NCBI RefSeq assembly: GCF_018918125.1
Contig: NZ_JAHLQA010000002.1
Coordinates: forward strand, 1 to 64,000
DNA length: 64,000 bases
From: Blautia sp. MSJ-19
GTDB taxonomy: Bacteria > Bacillota > Clostridia > Lachnospirales > Lachnospiraceae
Direction: 5' to 3'
Part shown: one piece after another, positions 62,453 to 64,000 of the stretch
Position numbering within the stretch: position 1 is the first letter of the stretch
Layout of the letters: each line of letters starts with the position of its first letter
The notes under the pieces: model-generated
The model's database searches: none
What the model was told of the DNA's origin: nothing
The model's input: the letters and a program-made list of their open reading frames with translations, nothing else
Translations under genes and position numbers: made by a program

Positions 62453-62683
62453 ATGCCAGGTAAAATGTGCCCTCACTGTAAAGAACGCACCTTGTATAAG
62501 ACCACAGGGGAAAACAGAAAATGTACAAAATGTGGTTATGAAATGATTGTTCCAATAAAAAGTAAAGGGCGCGGGGAAAAATGTCCCAATTGTGGAAAAA
62601 TGACGGTACATAGTCAGAATGGAAGATTGATGTGTACAAATTGTGGCGCAACATTCAGAGGAGGAAAACATGAGCGTAATTAG
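62453..62683 (+). CDS. double zinc-ribbon protein
   Basis: 76 aa. Two zinc ribbons are visible: CPHC...CTKC (about 6-27) and CPNC...CTNC (about 45-66), with a basic linker. It may bind nucleic acid or act as an adaptor. RBS AGAGGTGATG. Overlaps the next gene by 14 bases. Confidence 0.75.
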   Translation: MPGKMCPHCKERTLYKTTGENRKCTKCGYEMIVPIKSKGRGEKCPNCGKMTVHSQNGRLMCTNCGATFRGGKHERN

Positions 62684-63155
62684 TATGTTGGAAGAAAAAA
62701 TAGTAAAATCTAAGGCACACAAAGTAAATATGCCAAAAGAAATTGAAAAGAAGTGTCATGTAGCAATTCACACTGCAACAACGGCAGCTGCAGCAGCAGG
62801 AACATTTCCGATTCCAATGTCGGATGCTGTGCCAATTACTATTGCGCAAGTAGCGATGGTTGTTTCTTTGGGAAAAGCATTTGATGTATCACTGTCAGAG
62901 TCAGTTGCAAAGTCTATAATTAATGTAACAATAGCACAGCAGGCAGGACGATCGATCTTTTCCAATGTTTTAAAGGCAATACCAGGTGCGGGAACAGTTA
63001 TTGGAGGTATTGTAGGGGGACTTACAGCAGCAGTTTTAACAGAAGCATTGGGCTGGATTGTCGCAGATGATTTTTATCGTGTATCCCAGGGAAAAGAACC
63101 TGAAAATATTGCCGAAAATGTATCGGAACTCAAGCAATTATTTAATGGACTATAA
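62670..63155 (+). CDS. DUF697-like membrane-associated protein
   Basis: 161 aa. The region from about 40 to 140 (IPMSDAVPITIAQVAMVVSLGKAF, then IPGAGTVIGGIVGGLTAA) resembles DUF697, a hydrophobic domain usually found behind a GTPase domain. Here it stands alone, with no GTPase. The ATG at 62670 follows CAGAGGAGG inside the zinc-ribbon gene. Confidence 0.65.
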   Translation: MSVISMLEEKIVKSKAHKVNMPKEIEKKCHVAIHTATTAAAAAGTFPIPMSDAVPITIAQVAMVVSLGKAFDVSLSESVAKSIINVTIAQQAGRSIFSNVLKAIPGAGTVIGGIVGGLTAAVLTEALGWIVADDFYRVSQGKEPENIAENVSELKQLFNGL

Positions 63156-63235
63156 GTATCTGTAAAATATATAATCAGTTAAATATGAAAATATTTTCCA
63201 AAGTATACTTTATTAGAAGATGAAAAAAGAGTAAG

Positions 63236-63277
63236 AAGACGTTCGTAAATCTTAAGAGGTGAGATTCCGGGCGTCTT
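63236..63277 (+). terminator. possible terminator of the small-gene cassette
   Basis: AAGACG pairs with CGTCTT and, inside, AATCT with AGATT. A short TTTT overlaps the end. The rest of the 363-base gap 63156-63517 holds the promoter copy at 63314-63359 and a start-stop ORF of seven codons at about 63384; no gene is seen. Confidence 0.5.
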
Positions 63278-63313
63278 TTGCTGTGTGCTGTGAAGGTAGA
63301 GTTTTGTTGCTCT

Positions 63314-63359
63314 TAAAAAATGCTGATTGAGAAGCAGGTGTAAACCGGTTATAATAAAA
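63314..63359 (+). promoter_or_regulatory. duplicated promoter, copy 1
   Basis: TTGAGA (63327-63332), 17-bp spacer, TATAAT (63350-63355). About 46 bases are nearly identical to 63955-64000. Confidence 0.75.
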
Positions 63360-63517
63360 TTAGGAAGAAAGGAAGGGTGTTGCATGAAAAGAAAAATAAG
63401 GGTTTAATGGGATCCTATAAAATTACAAAACAGTATTTAGCCTGCTCTTTGTTTGATATATAGTAATTGAAAATATAATGTATGAACATAAAAGATTTGT
63501 TATAATCTAAAATAAAT

Positions 63518-63799
63518 ATGACAGAAAGGTTGGCGTTCAAATTACACTCCGAATACCAGCCCACCGGCAATCAGCCCCAGGCTATCGAAAAACTGGTCAA
63601 AGGCTTCAGGGAAGGCAACCAGTTCGAGACTTTGCTGGGTGTCACAGGCTCCGGTAAGACCTTCACAATGGCCAATGTCATCGCTCAGCTCAACAAGCCA
63701 ACTTTGGTACTTGCGCACAATAAAACACTGGCGGCGCAGCTTTACGGTGAGATGAAGGAATTCTTCCCTGAGAACGCAGTGGAATATTTTGTCTCCTAG
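63518..63799 (+). pseudogene. uvrB: 5' fragment of uvrB
   Basis: Encodes the first ~93 residues of excinuclease subunit UvrB, with [20 protein letters not shown] and Walker A GVTGSGKT, and then stops at the codon after EYFVS, where intact UvrB continues with a Tyr-rich segment. No helicase or UvrC-binding part remains, so it cannot work. No Shine-Dalgarno is seen before the ATG. It uses CCC, GGC and ATC codons more than its neighbours do. Confidence 0.88.
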
Positions 63800-63954
63800 T
63801 ATCTTGATATTAATTTGCATACTATATATTGATTTGATAAAGTGGAATAACACTATATAAAGTATAATGAACGATGCGTTAAAAGCAGATGGACATGATG
63901 GATTTGCTACAACGGTGAACAAAATTCGTCGAAGAAAGTAGTAAAATTGGTGCA

Positions 63955-64000
63955 TGCAAAATACTGATTGAGAAACGAAGGTAAACTGGTTATAATAAAA
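63955..64000 (+). promoter_or_regulatory. duplicated promoter, copy 2
   Basis: TTGAGA (63968-63973), 17-bp spacer, TATAAT (63991-63996), 641 bases from copy 1. It probably drives a gene just outside the window; an intact uvrB is a reasonable guess. The 155 bases between the uvrB fragment and this repeat hold no recognisable gene. Confidence 0.7.

Noticed and set aside
63868-63942. 24-codon ORF with a TATAAT just upstream, between the uvrB fragment and promoter copy 2
   Set aside because: No RBS of usual quality and no similarity that can be recognised; probably remnant sequence.

Overview
The window looks like a chromosomal segment of a spore-forming Clostridia member, most likely Lachnospiraceae (Blautia/Dorea/Ruminococcus-like). 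The evidence is a Bacillus-like sporulation gene order, T-box leaders on tRNA synthetase genes, type III glutamine synthetase, OPT and AGCS transporters, and strong AGGAGG ribosome binding sites. This placement is inference from gene content; no database was searched. Almost all genes are on the + strand; the exceptions are a gene leaving the left edge and a SulP transporter.

Layout. 1-790: start of a minus-strand gene, a 63-bp tandem repeat cluster and the thrS T-box. 791-5416: thrS, then spoIIGA-sigE-cwlD behind a Spo0A-type promoter. 5553-9813: two large GT-C-like membrane proteins. 9988-12101: tsaC-rpiB-dCMP deaminase. 12163-18718: T-box/proS, CCA-adding enzyme, a CotS-like protein, phosphoglucomutase and mazG. 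18860-25891: hup-rqcP-yabP-yabQ-divIC-spoIIE-tilS-hpt-ftsH, nearly the same order as Bacillus. 25966-28291: a possible small RNA and a GH13 amylase. 28457-30838: a polar amino-acid ABC transporter. 30950-34565: purB, purA and a membrane-anchored HAD protein. 34883-36250: SEC-C and YdcF proteins, then tRNA-Val and two identical tRNA-Met. 36448-42295: lipid kinase, glnN and an AAA/VWA pair. 42445-46921: OPT transporter, PqqD-like protein, YitT protein and a PucR/CdaR-type regulator. 47141-52606: ftsE-ftsX-ctpA, a secreted Fn3 protein and an unrecognised gene. 52616-61596: SulP, Na/Pi symporter, AGCS symporter, amidohydrolase and CoA-transferase. 61597-64000: a variable region with the second 63-bp repeat cluster, a Mor-like/zinc-ribbon/DUF697-like cassette and a broken 5' copy of uvrB between two copies of one promoter.

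How the genes fit together. The sporulation genes form two early modules, spoIIGA-sigE and spoIIE. Each has an upstream TGTCGAA box and a TTGACA/TATAAT promoter with a 21-bp spacer, the architecture expected for Spo0A activation. SpoIIE here is a short form without the usual multi-pass membrane domain. Translation genes (thrS, proS) are controlled by T-boxes whose apparent specifier codons are ACC and CCG, matching Thr and Pro.

Most unusual items: the 63-bp palindromic repeat family at both window ends; the orphan PqqD-like protein coupled to an OPT transporter; the AAA/VWA pair behind glnN; the candidate C-rich small RNA after ftsH; the short SpoIIE; the Mor/zinc-ribbon/DUF697-like cassette; and the duplicated uvrB 5' region.
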